From the NCBI RefSeq assembly GCF_001641285.1, contig NZ_CP014841.1:3374501-3438500 (forward strand): a DNA stretch of 64,000 nt. The letters run 5' to 3'. Made by a program: the position numbers and the translations under genes. This document shows positions 16,732 to 26,471 of this stretch, in pieces. Below the pieces are notes generated by a model. It saw only the letters and a program-made list of their open reading frames with translations, did not search any database and had not been told where the DNA came from. Each line of letters starts with the position of its first letter. Position 1 is the first letter of the stretch. Origin of the DNA: Dyella thiooxydans. Its GTDB lineage: Bacteria > Pseudomonadota > Gammaproteobacteria > Xanthomonadales > Rhodanobacteraceae.

Positions 16732-19077
16732 ATGCCCCGTCGCCCGACCCTGATCCGCCTGGCCCTGGTCGTCGCCGGTTCGTTCGTGGCGGCGTGCTCG
16801 CCGACCACCGCAACCCGTCCCGCCGCCTCAGTCGCCGCGCCGCCGCCGGCCCCCGCAGTGCCGCCGCTGTCGCTGATCCCGCAGGTGGCTTCGCTGCAGC
16901 GCGCGCCGGGCAGCTTCGTGCTCCGTTCCGGTGACACGCTGGGCGTACCCGACGGCGATCGGGCCGCTGCCGGTGCCGCGCAATGGCTGGCAGAGAGGGC
17001 GCGGGCCAGCCGCGGACTTGCGCTGCCATTGGCGACCGGTGGCGATGTCGCCGCGGTGCGTTTCGTGCGCGATGGATCGGTCGCCGCCGCCGAGGGCTAC
17101 CGGCTGGTGATCGCGCCCGGGGGCGTGCAGATCCGTGCGCGCACCGATGCGGGCCTGTTCTACGGTGCCGTCACGCTGTGGCAGGTGCTCACCTCGGTGC
17201 CGGCTGGCGCGCCGCTGCCTGCACTGGCCATCGACGATGCCCCCCGCTTCGCCTGGCGCGGCCTGATGCTCGACTCCGTGCGCCACATGCAGACGCCGGA
17301 GGAGATCCGCACGCTGATCGAGCAGATGGCCGAGCACAAGCTCAACGTGCTGCACTGGCACCTCACCGACGATCAGGGCTGGCGTATCCCGATCAAGCGC
17401 TATCCCGAACTCACCCGCATCGGCGCCTGGCGCATCCCGCCGCACGCCGGCCACGACGGCGAGCCGAAGCGCTACGGCGGCTTCTACACGCAGGCGCAGA
17501 TCCGCGCACTGGTCGCCTACGCCGCGGCCCGCCACATCACCGTGGTGCCGGAGATCGACCTGCCGGGCCACGCCACCGCGGCGGTGGCTTCGTACCCGCG
17601 CCTGGGCGTCACCGGCAAGCGCCCTAAAGTGTCGGTCGACTGGGGCGTCAACACCACGCTGTACAACCCCAGCCCGGCCACCGTGCGCGTCATGGAGCAC
17701 GTGCTGGACGAGGTGATGGCGCTGTTCCCCTCCCACTACATCCACCTGGGCGGCGACGAGGCGGTGAAGGACCAGTGGCAGGCCTCGCCCGCGGTACAGG
17801 CCGAGCGCAGGCGGCTGGGTCTGGCCAGCGACGATGCGCTGCAGAGCTGGTTCATGAACCAGCTCGGCAGCTACCTCGGCGCCCACGGCCGCCGCATGAT
17901 CGGCTGGGACGAGATCCTCGAAGGCGGCGTGCCCGGCGATGCGGTAGTGATGTCTTGGCGCGGCAGCAAGGGGGCGGTGGAGGCGGCGGGCAAGGGGCAT
18001 GACGTGATCCTGTCGCCCGCGCCCGACCTGTACTTCGACCAGTTGCAGAGCGATCGCGCCGACGAGACCACCGGCCGCATCCCGGTGAAGTCGCTGGCCG
18101 ACATCTACGCCTTCGAGCCGGTGCCGAAGCAGCTCGACGCGGCCGGGGTGGCCCACGTGCTGGGCGCACAGGCCAACGTGTGGACCGAGCACATGCCGAG
18201 CTTCGCGCACGTCGAGCACGCGGTGTTCCCGCGGCTGGATGCGCTGGCCGAGGTGGACTGGACGCCCGTCGTGCGTCGCGACTGGCACGACTTCCTCGCC
18301 CGCCTGCCGGCGCAGCTGGCCCGCTACCGGGCGGCCGGCATCGCCTATGCCGACAGCGCCTTCGCCCCGGACATCGCGGTGGATGCGGACGCTGCGCTCG
18401 CCTCTGGCCGCACCCGTGTGACGCTGTCCAACCAGGCGAAGTACGGCACCCTGCGCTACACCCTCGACGGCAGCGCTCCCGATGCGCACGCGTCGGTCTA
18501 CACCGCCCCGTTCGAGGTGGGCCTGCCGGTGACCGTGCGCGCGGCGGCCTACGCTGCCGATGGCAGCGTGCTCGGTGCGCCGCGCAGCCGGGTGATCGAC
18601 CGCGTCGCGTTGCTCACCCGCGGCACCACGGCGCTGGCGAACTGCCCGGGCAACCCGTTCCGCCTGCGCGTGCAGCCGTTGCCGGACGTCACCTCGCTGT
18701 CGCCGGTGTACGAGCTGCCGCTGTTCAACCGTTGCCAGCAATGGGCCGATGCGCCGCTGGACGGCATCCACGGCCTGCATGTCGTGCTGCAGCGCCTGCC
18801 CAACAACTACGCGCTGGCGCACGACGCCAAGCTGGTGGTGCAGCGCCCGCACGCTACGCCGTTCGGCGAGCTGGTGGTGCACCTGGACCGTTGCGATGGC
18901 GAGGTGCTGAACCAGTGGACCCTGCCGGATCCGTCGCGCGCGCCGCGCACGCTGACGTTCAACGCGGCGATCACGCCGCCGCCGGGACGCCACACGCTGT
19001 GCTTCGCGCTGACCGCACCGAACGATGGTCCACTGTACGTCTTCGACCGGGTGCAGCTGCTGGATGCCGTGCGATGA
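16732..19077 (+). CDS. beta-N-acetylhexosaminidase, GH20 lipoprotein
   Basis: The 781-residue protein begins with a lipoprotein-like signal (LALVVAGSFVAAC, Cys at about 23). A GH20 N-terminal domain and the catalytic barrel follow: LDSVRHMQTPEEIRTLIEQMAEHKLNVLHWHLTDDQGWRIPIK, VPEIDLPGHATAAV, and HLGGDEAVKDQW with the catalytic Asp-Glu pair at about residues 342-343. The C-terminus has a chitobiase-type immunoglobulin-like segment (TLRYTLDGSAPD) and an extra beta-rich domain (about 600-781). The lipoprotein would release terminal GlcNAc or GalNAc from chitooligosaccharides, muropeptides or glycans at the cell envelope. Its TGA overlaps the ATG of nagX, so the two are coupled. Confidence 0.93.
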   Translation: MPRRPTLIRLALVVAGSFVAACSPTTATRPAASVAAPPPAPAVPPLSLIPQVASLQRAPGSFVLRSGDTLGVPDGDRAAAGAAQWLAERARASRGLALPLATGGDVAAVRFVRDGSVAAAEGYRLVIAPGGVQIRARTDAGLFYGAVTLWQVLTSVPAGAPLPALAIDDAPRFAWRGLMLDSVRHMQTPEEIRTLIEQMAEHKLNVLHWHLTDDQGWRIPIKRYPELTRIGAWRIPPHAGHDGEPKRYGGFYTQAQIRALVAYAAARHITVVPEIDLPGHATAAVASYPRLGVTGKRPKVSVDWGVNTTLYNPSPATVRVMEHVLDEVMALFPSHYIHLGGDEAVKDQWQASPAVQAERRRLGLASDDALQSWFMNQLGSYLGAHGRRMIGWDEILEGGVPGDAVVMSWRGSKGAVEAAGKGHDVILSPAPDLYFDQLQSDRADETTGRIPVKSLADIYAFEPVPKQLDAAGVAHVLGAQANVWTEHMPSFAHVEHAVFPRLDALAEVDWTPVVRRDWHDFLARLPAQLARYRAAGIAYADSAFAPDIAVDADAALASGRTRVTLSNQAKYGTLRYTLDGSAPDAHASVYTAPFEVGLPVTVRAAAYAADGSVLGAPRSRVIDRVALLTRGTTALANCPGNPFRLRVQPLPDVTSLSPVYELPLFNRCQQWADAPLDGIHGLHVVLQRLPNNYALAHDAKLVVQRPHATPFGELVVHLDRCDGEVLNQWTLPDPSRAPRTLTFNAAITPPPGRHTLCFALTAPNDGPLYVFDRVQLLDAVR

Positions 19078-20174
19078 CCGATCCGGCCCGGCCCGGGTCG
19101 AATCCGTCGCCGGCCTCCGCCAGGCTCGCCTCGGTCGACGCCCTGCGTGGCCTCACCGTCGCCGCGATGCTGCTGGTCAACGATCCCGGCGACTGGGGCC
19201 ACGTGTACTGGCCGCTGGAGCATGCCGAGTGGAACGGCTGCACGCCGACCGACCTGATCTTTCCTTTCTTCCTGTTCATCGTTGGCGTGTCGATTGCGCT
19301 GTCGCTCGGACCCCGGCTGGCGCGCGGCGACGCGCGCGCTCCGCTGTTGCGGGCGGGTCTGGCGCGTGCGCTGCGGATCGTGTTGCTGGGCGTGGCGATC
19401 AACCTGCTGGCGGCCTGGCTGCTGCCGGGGCGCGACATGCGCTGGCCGGGCGTGCTGCAGCGGATCGGCGTGTGCTTCGCGGTGACCGCGGCGCTCGCCA
19501 TCTACACGCCGCGCCGGGCCTGGTGGGTCTCGCTGATCGGCCTGCTCGCCGGCTACGGCCTGCTGCTGCACTTCGGCGGCCTGGCCAAGTGGGACAACCC
19601 GGTCGACCGGGTCGATGGCGCGCTGTTCGGTCGCTATGTGTGGGACCGCAATGCGATCACCGGCCAGGTGCACGATCCGGAGGGCCTGCTCAGCACCTTG
19701 CCTTCCATCGCCAGCACCCTGCTGGGCCTCTGCGCCGGCACCTGGCTGCGCGCCGGATCGCGGCGGACCCTGCTGCTGGCCGGTGCGGCGCTGCTCGCCG
19801 CCGGTTGGCTGGGTTCGGCGGCGATGCCGTTCAACAAGAACCTGTGGACGCCGAGCTTCGTGCTGTGGACCGCCGGCTGGGCGATGCTCGCCCTGCTGGC
19901 CTGCCACGTGCTGATCGATCGGCGCGGCTGGCCTGCGCTGGGCCGGCGTTTCGGCGTCAACGCCATCGCCGCGTATGCCGGCTCCGAGCTGATGCAGATC
20001 CTGCTGCCGGCCAGCGGTCTGCAGCCGGTGCTCTACCAGCGCGGCTTCGCCGGATGGATCACGCCGCTGGCCGGCCCCTGGGTCGCCTCGCTCGCCTGGG
20101 CGATCGCCTTCGTGGCGCTGTGGTGGGCGATCGTGTGGGCGATGGACCGGCGTGGGATCCATCTGAAGCTGTAG
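19074..20174 (+). CDS. nagX: NagX-type membrane acyltransferase (DUF5009/HGSNAT-like)
   Basis: The 366-residue protein has SVDALRGLTVAAMLLVNDPGDW, WNGCTPTDLIFPFFLFIVGVSIALSL and about ten membrane segments, ending HLKL. These are the family marks of DUF5009 proteins related to human heparan-alpha-glucosaminide N-acetyltransferase. The open frame extends upstream inside the hexosaminidase gene, but the ATG at 19074 overlapping TGA (ATGA) is the natural start. In GlcNAc clusters of Xanthomonas and other bacteria this gene is called nagX. Its role is thought to be acetylation or transmembrane handling of amino sugars, but the reaction is not firmly established. Confidence 0.85.
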   Translation: MTDPARPGSNPSPASARLASVDALRGLTVAAMLLVNDPGDWGHVYWPLEHAEWNGCTPTDLIFPFFLFIVGVSIALSLGPRLARGDARAPLLRAGLARALRIVLLGVAINLLAAWLLPGRDMRWPGVLQRIGVCFAVTAALAIYTPRRAWWVSLIGLLAGYGLLLHFGGLAKWDNPVDRVDGALFGRYVWDRNAITGQVHDPEGLLSTLPSIASTLLGLCAGTWLRAGSRRTLLLAGAALLAAGWLGSAAMPFNKNLWTPSFVLWTAGWAMLALLACHVLIDRRGWPALGRRFGVNAIAAYAGSELMQILLPASGLQPVLYQRGFAGWITPLAGPWVASLAWAIAFVALWWAIVWAMDRRGIHLKL

Positions 20175-20246
20175 CCTCGCGGCCACCTGCCATGTAGCGG
20201 TAAGGTACGCCGGGTACAAGGCGTGTCTGCCGCCGGAGTCGCGCCG

Positions 20247-21341
20247 ATGCACCGCCCAGTCCTTCGTGTCCTCCTGCTCGGGATGCTGTCGATGTCCAGC
20301 GCGCCGCATGCCGCCGAACCGCCGTTGGCCAAACGGGTCCTGGTGATCGGCCATCGTGGCGCCAGCGCGCTGCGGCCGGAGCACACCCTGGTCTCCTACG
20401 CCAAGGCGATCGCCGACGGCGCCGATTTCATCGAGCCGGACCTGGTGATGACCCGGGACGGCGTGATGGTGGCCCGCCACGAGAACGCGATCGACGGCAC
20501 CACCGATGTCGCCGACCATCCGGAGTTCGCCGGCCGGCGCACCGCCAAGGTGATCGATGGCCACCGCGTCACCGGCTGGTTCACCGAGGACTTCACCCTC
20601 GCCGAGCTGAAGACCCTGCGCGCCCGCGAACGCCTGCCCGAGCTGCGCGGCACCGCATACGACGGCCAGTTCCAGATCCCCACGCTGGACGAGATCATCG
20701 ATTTCACCGCCGCCGAGTCGGCCGCACGGGGCCGCCCGATCGGGCTGATCCCGGAGATCAAGCACGGCAGCTATTTCCGCGGCATCGGCCTGCCGATGGA
20801 GGACAAGCTGCTCGCCACGCTGGCGGCGCACGCATACACGCGCAGCGCACCGGTGGAGATCCAGTCGTTCGAGATCGGCAACCTGAAGTACCTGCGCGGG
20901 AAACTCGGCCACGCACATCCGAACATCCGCCTGCTGCAGCTGATCGACGACCCGGATGTGCGCCCCGGCGACGTGCTCGCCGCCGGCGGCGAACTCACCT
21001 ATGCACAGATGATCACGCCGGCCGGGCTCGCGGCGATCGCCCGCTATGCCGATGCGATCGGGCCCGGCTACCAGGCGATCATTCCGTACACCGCCGATGG
21101 CCAACTGGGCAGCCCCACCGCGCTGGTCCGCAATGCGCACGCGGTGGGGCTGGAAGTGCACCCCTACACCTTCCGTCCGGAAAACACCTTCCTGGCGAAG
21201 GCGTTCTGGGAGGGCGACCACCCGAGCACGGTCAACGCCCGCGGCATGGTCGCCGAGCTCAGGGTCTATCTGGCCGCCGGCATCGATGCCTTCTTCACCG
21301 ACGACCCGGCGCTGGGTCGCGAGGCGGTGGACACGCGCTGA
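20247..21341 (+). CDS. glpQ: periplasmic glycerophosphodiester phosphodiesterase
   Basis: ATG 20247 with GGAG upstream begins a signal peptide (MHRPVLRVLLLGMLSMSSAPHAA); the frame itself opens eight codons earlier. The mature protein has the GDPD signatures VIGHRGASALRPEHTLVSYAKAIADGADFIEPDLVMTRDGVMVARHE, with both catalytic histidines and the metal-binding Glu-Pro-Asp. Further landmarks are LIPEIKH and DAFFTDDPALG. At 364 residues it has the length of periplasmic GlpQ. It hydrolyses deacylated phospholipid headgroup diesters to glycerol-3-phosphate plus alcohol. It is followed by a TonB receptor and a phospholipase-like gene, suggesting a phospholipid-degradation route. Confidence 0.93.
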   Translation: MHRPVLRVLLLGMLSMSSAPHAAEPPLAKRVLVIGHRGASALRPEHTLVSYAKAIADGADFIEPDLVMTRDGVMVARHENAIDGTTDVADHPEFAGRRTAKVIDGHRVTGWFTEDFTLAELKTLRARERLPELRGTAYDGQFQIPTLDEIIDFTAAESAARGRPIGLIPEIKHGSYFRGIGLPMEDKLLATLAAHAYTRSAPVEIQSFEIGNLKYLRGKLGHAHPNIRLLQLIDDPDVRPGDVLAAGGELTYAQMITPAGLAAIARYADAIGPGYQAIIPYTADGQLGSPTALVRNAHAVGLEVHPYTFRPENTFLAKAFWEGDHPSTVNARGMVAELRVYLAAGIDAFFTDDPALGREAVDTR

Positions 21342-21530
21342 TCGCGCGCGGCGCGAGCCGCCATGTGACAGTTGTGTTTAGACGTCCGTTCTTGCGTACA
21401 CACGGATGTAAACGAATCTTCACGGGCGGCGCCCATGCTTCCCGCGATCCGCCCCACGACGGCGGTCGTTCACCCCCATCTCCCACGTTGGCGACAGGTC
21501 CCCGGACCTGCGCGCCGAGGATGTCTACGC

Positions 21531-23849
21531 ATGTCTTCCCGCTTTCCGCTACGCCGCACCGGCCTCGCGCTGGCCCTGTTCGCCGTTCTGCACGGCAACG
21601 TCTTCGCCACCGACGTCCCCGTCGCCGCACCGGCCGATGCGCCGGCGACGGCTGCCGACAACGCCAAGCAGCTGCAGACGATCTCGGTGGTCGCCACCGG
21701 CGAAACCCGCCAGGTGCAGACCATCGGCCGCGAGGACATCAAGGCCGCCACCCCGGGCACCAGCGCGCTGAAGGTGCTCAACGAGCTGCCGGGCGTGAAC
21801 TTCCAGTCGTCCGATCCCTGGGGCGCCTACGAGTGGTCCACCACGATCAGCCTGCACGGCTTCGACCAGAGCCGCCTCGGCTTCACCCTGGACAACATCC
21901 CACTGGGCAACATGGCCTACGGCGTCACCAACGGCTTGCAGGTGACCCGCGCGATCAGCTCGGACAACATCGCCTCGGTGCAGCTGGCGCAGGGCGCCGG
22001 CGCGCTGGGCACGCCGTCCAGCTCCAACCTCGGCGGCACCGTGCAGTTCTACTCGGCCGACCCGGAGACGAAGGCCGGCGCGCGCGTCGACCAGGCGATC
22101 GGTTCGGACAACACCCGCCGCACCTACGTGCGCCTGGATACCGGCGATTTCCACGGCCTGTCCACGTACGTGTCGTACAACCACGCCAACACCGACAAGT
22201 GGAAGGGCTACGGCTCGCAGCGCTCCAACCAGATCAACCTGAAGTCGGTCTACCAGTGGGGCGAGGGCAACCGCATCAGCCTGTTCGTCGACAGCTCCAA
22301 GCGCAAGGAATACGACTACCAGGATCTGTCGCTGACCAGCCAGCGCGTGCTGGGCTGGAACTTCGACTACTACCAGCCGGACTGGAGCAAGGCGGTGCAG
22401 GCGGCGACCGCCTACCAGACCACCGGCCAGTACAACGGTGTGGCCAACGGCTACCCGAGCGCGCTGGCCGGGCTGCCCGCCGACTACGACTGGCTGGACG
22501 CCGACTACTACGCCGGCGGCGGCATCCGCCACGACAACCTGGCCGGGCTCAGCGGCAGCTTCACCCTCAGCGACAACCTGATCTGGAACCTGGGCACCTA
22601 CTACCACGGCGACCGAGGCGAGGGTCAGTGGACCACGCCGTACACGCCGTCGCCGGCCAGTGGCGTGCCGCTGGCCCTGCGCACCACCGACTACGGCCTG
22701 GACCGCTACGGCCTGACCAGTTCGGTGCAGTACACGCTGGGCAACAACGACATCGAAGTGGGCGTGTGGGGCGAGAACTCGAAGAACAACATCGAGCGCA
22801 ACTACTTCAACCTGTACGGCGCGTACACCGGCCTGTGGACCATCTACGACGGCGAGACGCCGTTCTACCGCGCGTTCCTGCAGCACTACAACTACAAGAC
22901 GCGGATGGTGTACGCCGAGGACACCCTGCACCTGATGGATGGCCGGCTGACCGTGAACTTCGGTGCCAAGTCGCTGCGCTCCACCACCGACTCGGCCTCG
23001 CGGGTGCCGACCGGTGCCTACGCGCAGGGCAGCATCAAGGCCAGCGACGGCTTCCTGCCGCAGGCCGGCGTGGACTACCGCATCGACGACTTCCAGGACG
23101 TCTACGCCTCGTACAGCAAGAACATCAACGCCTACGGCGCGCTGCCGTTCGCCACCTCGCAGGCGGCGTTTGACGCCAGCAAGGGCACGCTCAAGCCGGA
23201 AGGCTCGCAGACGCTGGAAGCGGGCTACCGCGTGCGCGGCGCCACCTATGAAGCGGCGGCGGACCTGTACTACACGCGCTTCACCAACCGTCTGCTGCAG
23301 ACCACGCCGTGCTCGGCCGTGCAGACCTGCGCCAGCCAGCTCAACAACGTCGGCAGCGTGGACAGCCGCGGCGCCGATCTGTCGCTGATCTGGCGTCCGA
23401 TGGAGGGCATGCGCTGGCTCAACACGCTGTCCTACGGCAGCACCAAGTACCAGGACGATTACCTCAACGGCGGCGTGGTCGCGACCAAGGGCAAGTACGT
23501 GGTGGGCATTCCCAGCTGGATGTTCACCTCGGGCCTGAGCTACGGCGTGGGTGGCTGGAACTTCACCGTGGACGGCAAGTTCACCGGCAAGCGCTACATC
23601 ACCTACACCAACGACTCGTTCGTGCCTTCGTACTGGCTGTTCAACGCCGGCGCGAGCTACGACTTCGGTGCGCTGGCCGGGCTGAGCGACCTGCGCCTGG
23701 CGCTCAACGTGACCAACCTCACCGGCAAGCACTACTTCGCCACCACCGGCACCAATGGCTACGTGGCGGCCGATCCCAACGGCTACAACCAGACCCTGCA
23801 GGCCGGTGCGCCGCGCCAGGTGTTCTTCAACGTCAGCGCCAAGTTCTGA
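21531..23849 (+). CDS. TonB-dependent receptor, possibly for phosphorylated compounds
   Basis: The frame is open from 21372, but ATG 21531 (MSSRFPLRRTGLALALFAVLHGNVFA) gives a signal peptide and has GAGG about 10 bases upstream, so 772 residues are likely. A TonB box-like QTISVVATGE is followed by a plug domain (SALKVLNELPGVNFQSSDPWG, ISLHGFDQSRLGFTLDNIPLG, GTPSSSNLGGTVQF). The beta-barrel ends QVFFNVSAKF, with the terminal Phe needed for outer-membrane assembly. It lies between glpQ and a phosphoesterase gene and has no regulator beside it. A phosphate-containing ligand is inferred from context only. A 16-bp-stem hairpin follows the stop. Confidence 0.9.
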   Translation: MSSRFPLRRTGLALALFAVLHGNVFATDVPVAAPADAPATAADNAKQLQTISVVATGETRQVQTIGREDIKAATPGTSALKVLNELPGVNFQSSDPWGAYEWSTTISLHGFDQSRLGFTLDNIPLGNMAYGVTNGLQVTRAISSDNIASVQLAQGAGALGTPSSSNLGGTVQFYSADPETKAGARVDQAIGSDNTRRTYVRLDTGDFHGLSTYVSYNHANTDKWKGYGSQRSNQINLKSVYQWGEGNRISLFVDSSKRKEYDYQDLSLTSQRVLGWNFDYYQPDWSKAVQAATAYQTTGQYNGVANGYPSALAGLPADYDWLDADYYAGGGIRHDNLAGLSGSFTLSDNLIWNLGTYYHGDRGEGQWTTPYTPSPASGVPLALRTTDYGLDRYGLTSSVQYTLGNNDIEVGVWGENSKNNIERNYFNLYGAYTGLWTIYDGETPFYRAFLQHYNYKTRMVYAEDTLHLMDGRLTVNFGAKSLRSTTDSASRVPTGAYAQGSIKASDGFLPQAGVDYRIDDFQDVYASYSKNINAYGALPFATSQAAFDASKGTLKPEGSQTLEAGYRVRGATYEAAADLYYTRFTNRLLQTTPCSAVQTCASQLNNVGSVDSRGADLSLIWRPMEGMRWLNTLSYGSTKYQDDYLNGGVVATKGKYVVGIPSWMFTSGLSYGVGGWNFTVDGKFTGKRYITYTNDSFVPSYWLFNAGASYDFGALAGLSDLRLALNVTNLTGKHYFATTGTNGYVAADPNGYNQTLQAGAPRQVFFNVSAKF

Positions 23850-23856
23850 TGTCCGT

Positions 23857-23898
23857 CGCCGCGTCCGTTGCCGTGCATGCATGGCAGCGGACGCGGCG
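23857..23898 (+). terminator. long hairpin after the second TonB receptor
   Basis: Arms at 23857-23872 and 23883-23898 (CGCCGCGTCCGTTGCC against its complement with one G.T pair) enclose a 10-base loop GTGCATGCAT. There is no T tract, so termination is uncertain. It would be a very stable 3' end. Confidence 0.5.
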
Positions 23899-24006
23899 CG
23901 GTGGAACACCGTTGTCACATCCCCACGCGATTCTATCCGCGTCCTCCGAACTCCCCGTCGACGGCCACGGCTGCGCGACGGTTTCACGCGTCTAGCGAGA
24001 TTCCCG

Positions 24007-26430
24007 ATGAAACGTAGCCTGCTGCCGATGGCCCTGATGCTCGCGCTCACCGCCTGCCACCACGACACGCCGTCCGCGACCGGCAAGGTCCACGTTACGC
24101 TCGATGGCGTGGTCGGCGGCGCGGTGCCGGTGGCGGGCGTGCCGGTCACGGTCACCGACCATGCCGGCCAGCACACCGTATCCGCGGTGACCGATGCGCG
24201 TGGCCACTATTCGCTGGTGGTCGAAGGCAGCGGTCCGTTCGTGCTGACCGCGCCGGCGGCCGGCGGCGACGGCGCGCCGGTCACCTGGTCGGCGGCTTTC
24301 GTACCCACGGCCGGTCAGATGCAGGCGGTGGCGAACATCAACCCGGTCACCGCACTGGTCACCCAGCGCGCGCTGGGCGTCGTGCCGCAGGGCGCACCCG
24401 CGACCGCGCAGATGGTCGGGCTGACCGACGCCCGCGTCGCCACCGCCGCGAAGGAGGTCGCCGGCGTGCTGGCGCCGCTGTATGCCGCGTTCCAGGTGCC
24501 GGCGGCGCAGGCGGTCGACCCGGCCGTCGCGGCGGACTTCCAGGCCGGCGCCGACACCCCGCTGGCCCGGCTGCTGTCCGTGGTCCACTTCGACCTGCCC
24601 GAGGGCGCGGTCAGCGTCGGCAGCGATGCCGACCGCGCGGTGGTGTCGATCCCCGCCCACGGCACGCTCTCCGCCGCCGTGCCGACGACGGCGGCGACCT
24701 CGGCGCTGGCCCTGGCGAACGGGCCGACCACCACGCCGATCCAGCACGTGATCGTGGTGATCGGCGAGAACCAGACCTTCGACGGCCTGTTCGGTGGTTA
24801 TGCGCCGCCGAAGGGGCAGACCGTGAACAACCTCCTGTCCGAGGGCATCATCAACGCCGACGGCACGCCGGGTCCGAACTTCGCGCTGGCCGCGCAGAGC
24901 CAGGCCAAGCCGCAGACCGGTTACACCCTGCAGCCCGAGCGCGCCGGTGCGTACGCCACGCTGCCGCAGCCGCAGCAGATCGGCGAGATGAACCCGGTGA
25001 CCTTCCAGGCCGCCGGCGGCCTGCCGGACAAGCGCTTCCCCGCCGACCTGCCGAACGGCCCGTTCCAGATCACCCGCTACGTGCCCTACATCAATGCCGG
25101 CAAGAGCGGCCTGGACGCGGCGGTGCGTACCGGCGACCCGGTGCATCGCTTCTTCCAGATGTGGCAGCAGACCGGCGGCGACAACCACAAGCTGGACATG
25201 TTCACCTGGGTGGCCGACAGCACCGGGCAGGGCGGCGACACCAAGGGCGTGAGCCCGGCCAACCCGTCGCAGGGCGGCGAGCTGATGGGCTTCATGAACA
25301 TGTCCGCCGGCGATGCGCCGCTGTTCGACGCGCTGGCGAAGCAGTACGCGCTGAGCGACAACTACCACCAGTCGATCATGGGTGGCACCGGCGACAACTT
25401 CTTCGCCATCGCCACCGCCGACGTGCCGTTCTTCAACCGCGACGGCAAGCCGGTGATGCCGCCGGCCAACCAGATCGAGAACCCGGAGCCGATGCCGGGC
25501 ACGGACAACTTCTATACCCGCGACGGCTACGAGGGCGGCTCGTACGTGAACTGCGCCGACCCGAAGCAGCCGGGCGTCGCACCGATCCTGGCCTTCCTCG
25601 CGGAACGCCATGTGCCCAGCAAGTGCGCGCCGGACACCTACTACCTGGTGAACAACTACAACCCCGGCTACGACATGGACGGCAAGCCGCAGCCGATCGG
25701 TCCGGACAACTACAACTACCCGCCGCAGACCGTGCCGACCATTGCCGAGGCGCTGGCGAAGAAGGGTGTGAGCTGGAAGTGGTACACCGGTGGCCGCGAC
25801 GCGGCGGACGTCGCCGCCGAGGCCGCCGCGTATCACGTGTCGGTCGCCAAGGCGCAGATGCTCCAGTACAACAACATCGGCGACCCGCTGGCCGCCTCGT
25901 CGAAGGTGATGGGCGACCCGGCGCTGAAGTCCGGCCTGGCCGGCCTGGCCACGTTCGACGCCGACATCGCGCATCACACCCTGCCGGCGGTGTCCTTCGT
26001 GGTGCCGAAGAACCTCGACAGCGGCCATCCGGGCTACTCCGCGCCGGCCAGCTATGAGGCCTTCCTCAAGGACCTGCTGGCCAAGGTGCAGGCCGACCCC
26101 CAGCTGTGGGCGCACACCGCGGTGCTGATCACCACCGACGAGGGTGGCGGCCACTTCGACACCGGCTACATCCAGTCCGTGGATTTCTTCGGCGACGGCC
26201 CGCGCATCTCGATGCTTGCCGTGTCGCCCTATGCCCGCAAGGGCGTGGTGGACCACGCCTACCAGGATCACGCCTCGATCCTGAAATTCATCGAGCGCAA
26301 CTGGCGCCTGTCGCCGCTGTCCGCGCGCAGCCGTGACAACCTGCCCAACCCGGTGGTGACGCCTGCCAAGCCGTACCAGCCGATCAACGGGCCGGCGGTG
26401 GGCGACCTGATGTCGATGTTCCAGTTCTGA
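24007..26430 (+). CDS. phospholipase C/acid phosphatase-type phosphoesterase lipoprotein
   Basis: ATG 24007 gives a lipoprotein signal (MKRSLLPMALMLALTAC). A carboxypeptidase-regulatory-like beta domain (about 22-100) follows. The phosphoesterase family domain (PF04185 type) then shows IQHVIVVIGENQTFDGLFGGYAP (Glu-Asn-x-Thr catalytic region), MGGTGDNFFAIATADVPFF, VPKNLDSGHPGYSAPASYEAF, ITTDEGGGHFD and DHASILKFIERNW. The total of 807 residues is longer than simple acid phosphatases because of the N-terminal domain. It would hydrolyse phospholipid headgroups or phosphomonoesters outside the inner membrane. It lies downstream of glpQ and a TonB receptor, consistent with phospholipid phosphate acquisition. 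Confidence 0.85.
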   Translation: MKRSLLPMALMLALTACHHDTPSATGKVHVTLDGVVGGAVPVAGVPVTVTDHAGQHTVSAVTDARGHYSLVVEGSGPFVLTAPAAGGDGAPVTWSAAFVPTAGQMQAVANINPVTALVTQRALGVVPQGAPATAQMVGLTDARVATAAKEVAGVLAPLYAAFQVPAAQAVDPAVAADFQAGADTPLARLLSVVHFDLPEGAVSVGSDADRAVVSIPAHGTLSAAVPTTAATSALALANGPTTTPIQHVIVVIGENQTFDGLFGGYAPPKGQTVNNLLSEGIINADGTPGPNFALAAQSQAKPQTGYTLQPERAGAYATLPQPQQIGEMNPVTFQAAGGLPDKRFPADLPNGPFQITRYVPYINAGKSGLDAAVRTGDPVHRFFQMWQQTGGDNHKLDMFTWVADSTGQGGDTKGVSPANPSQGGELMGFMNMSAGDAPLFDALAKQYALSDNYHQSIMGGTGDNFFAIATADVPFFNRDGKPVMPPANQIENPEPMPGTDNFYTRDGYEGGSYVNCADPKQPGVAPILAFLAERHVPSKCAPDTYYLVNNYNPGYDMDGKPQPIGPDNYNYPPQTVPTIAEALAKKGVSWKWYTGGRDAADVAAEAAAYHVSVAKAQMLQYNNIGDPLAASSKVMGDPALKSGLAGLATFDADIAHHTLPAVSFVVPKNLDSGHPGYSAPASYEAFLKDLLAKVQADPQLWAHTAVLITTDEGGGHFDTGYIQSVDFFGDGPRISMLAVSPYARKGVVDHAYQDHASILKFIERNWRLSPLSARSRDNLPNPVVTPAKPYQPINGPAVGDLMSMFQF

Positions 26431-26471
26431 TCCGAACAACCGGCGGCGGCACCCCGCCGTCGGCTGGCCCG

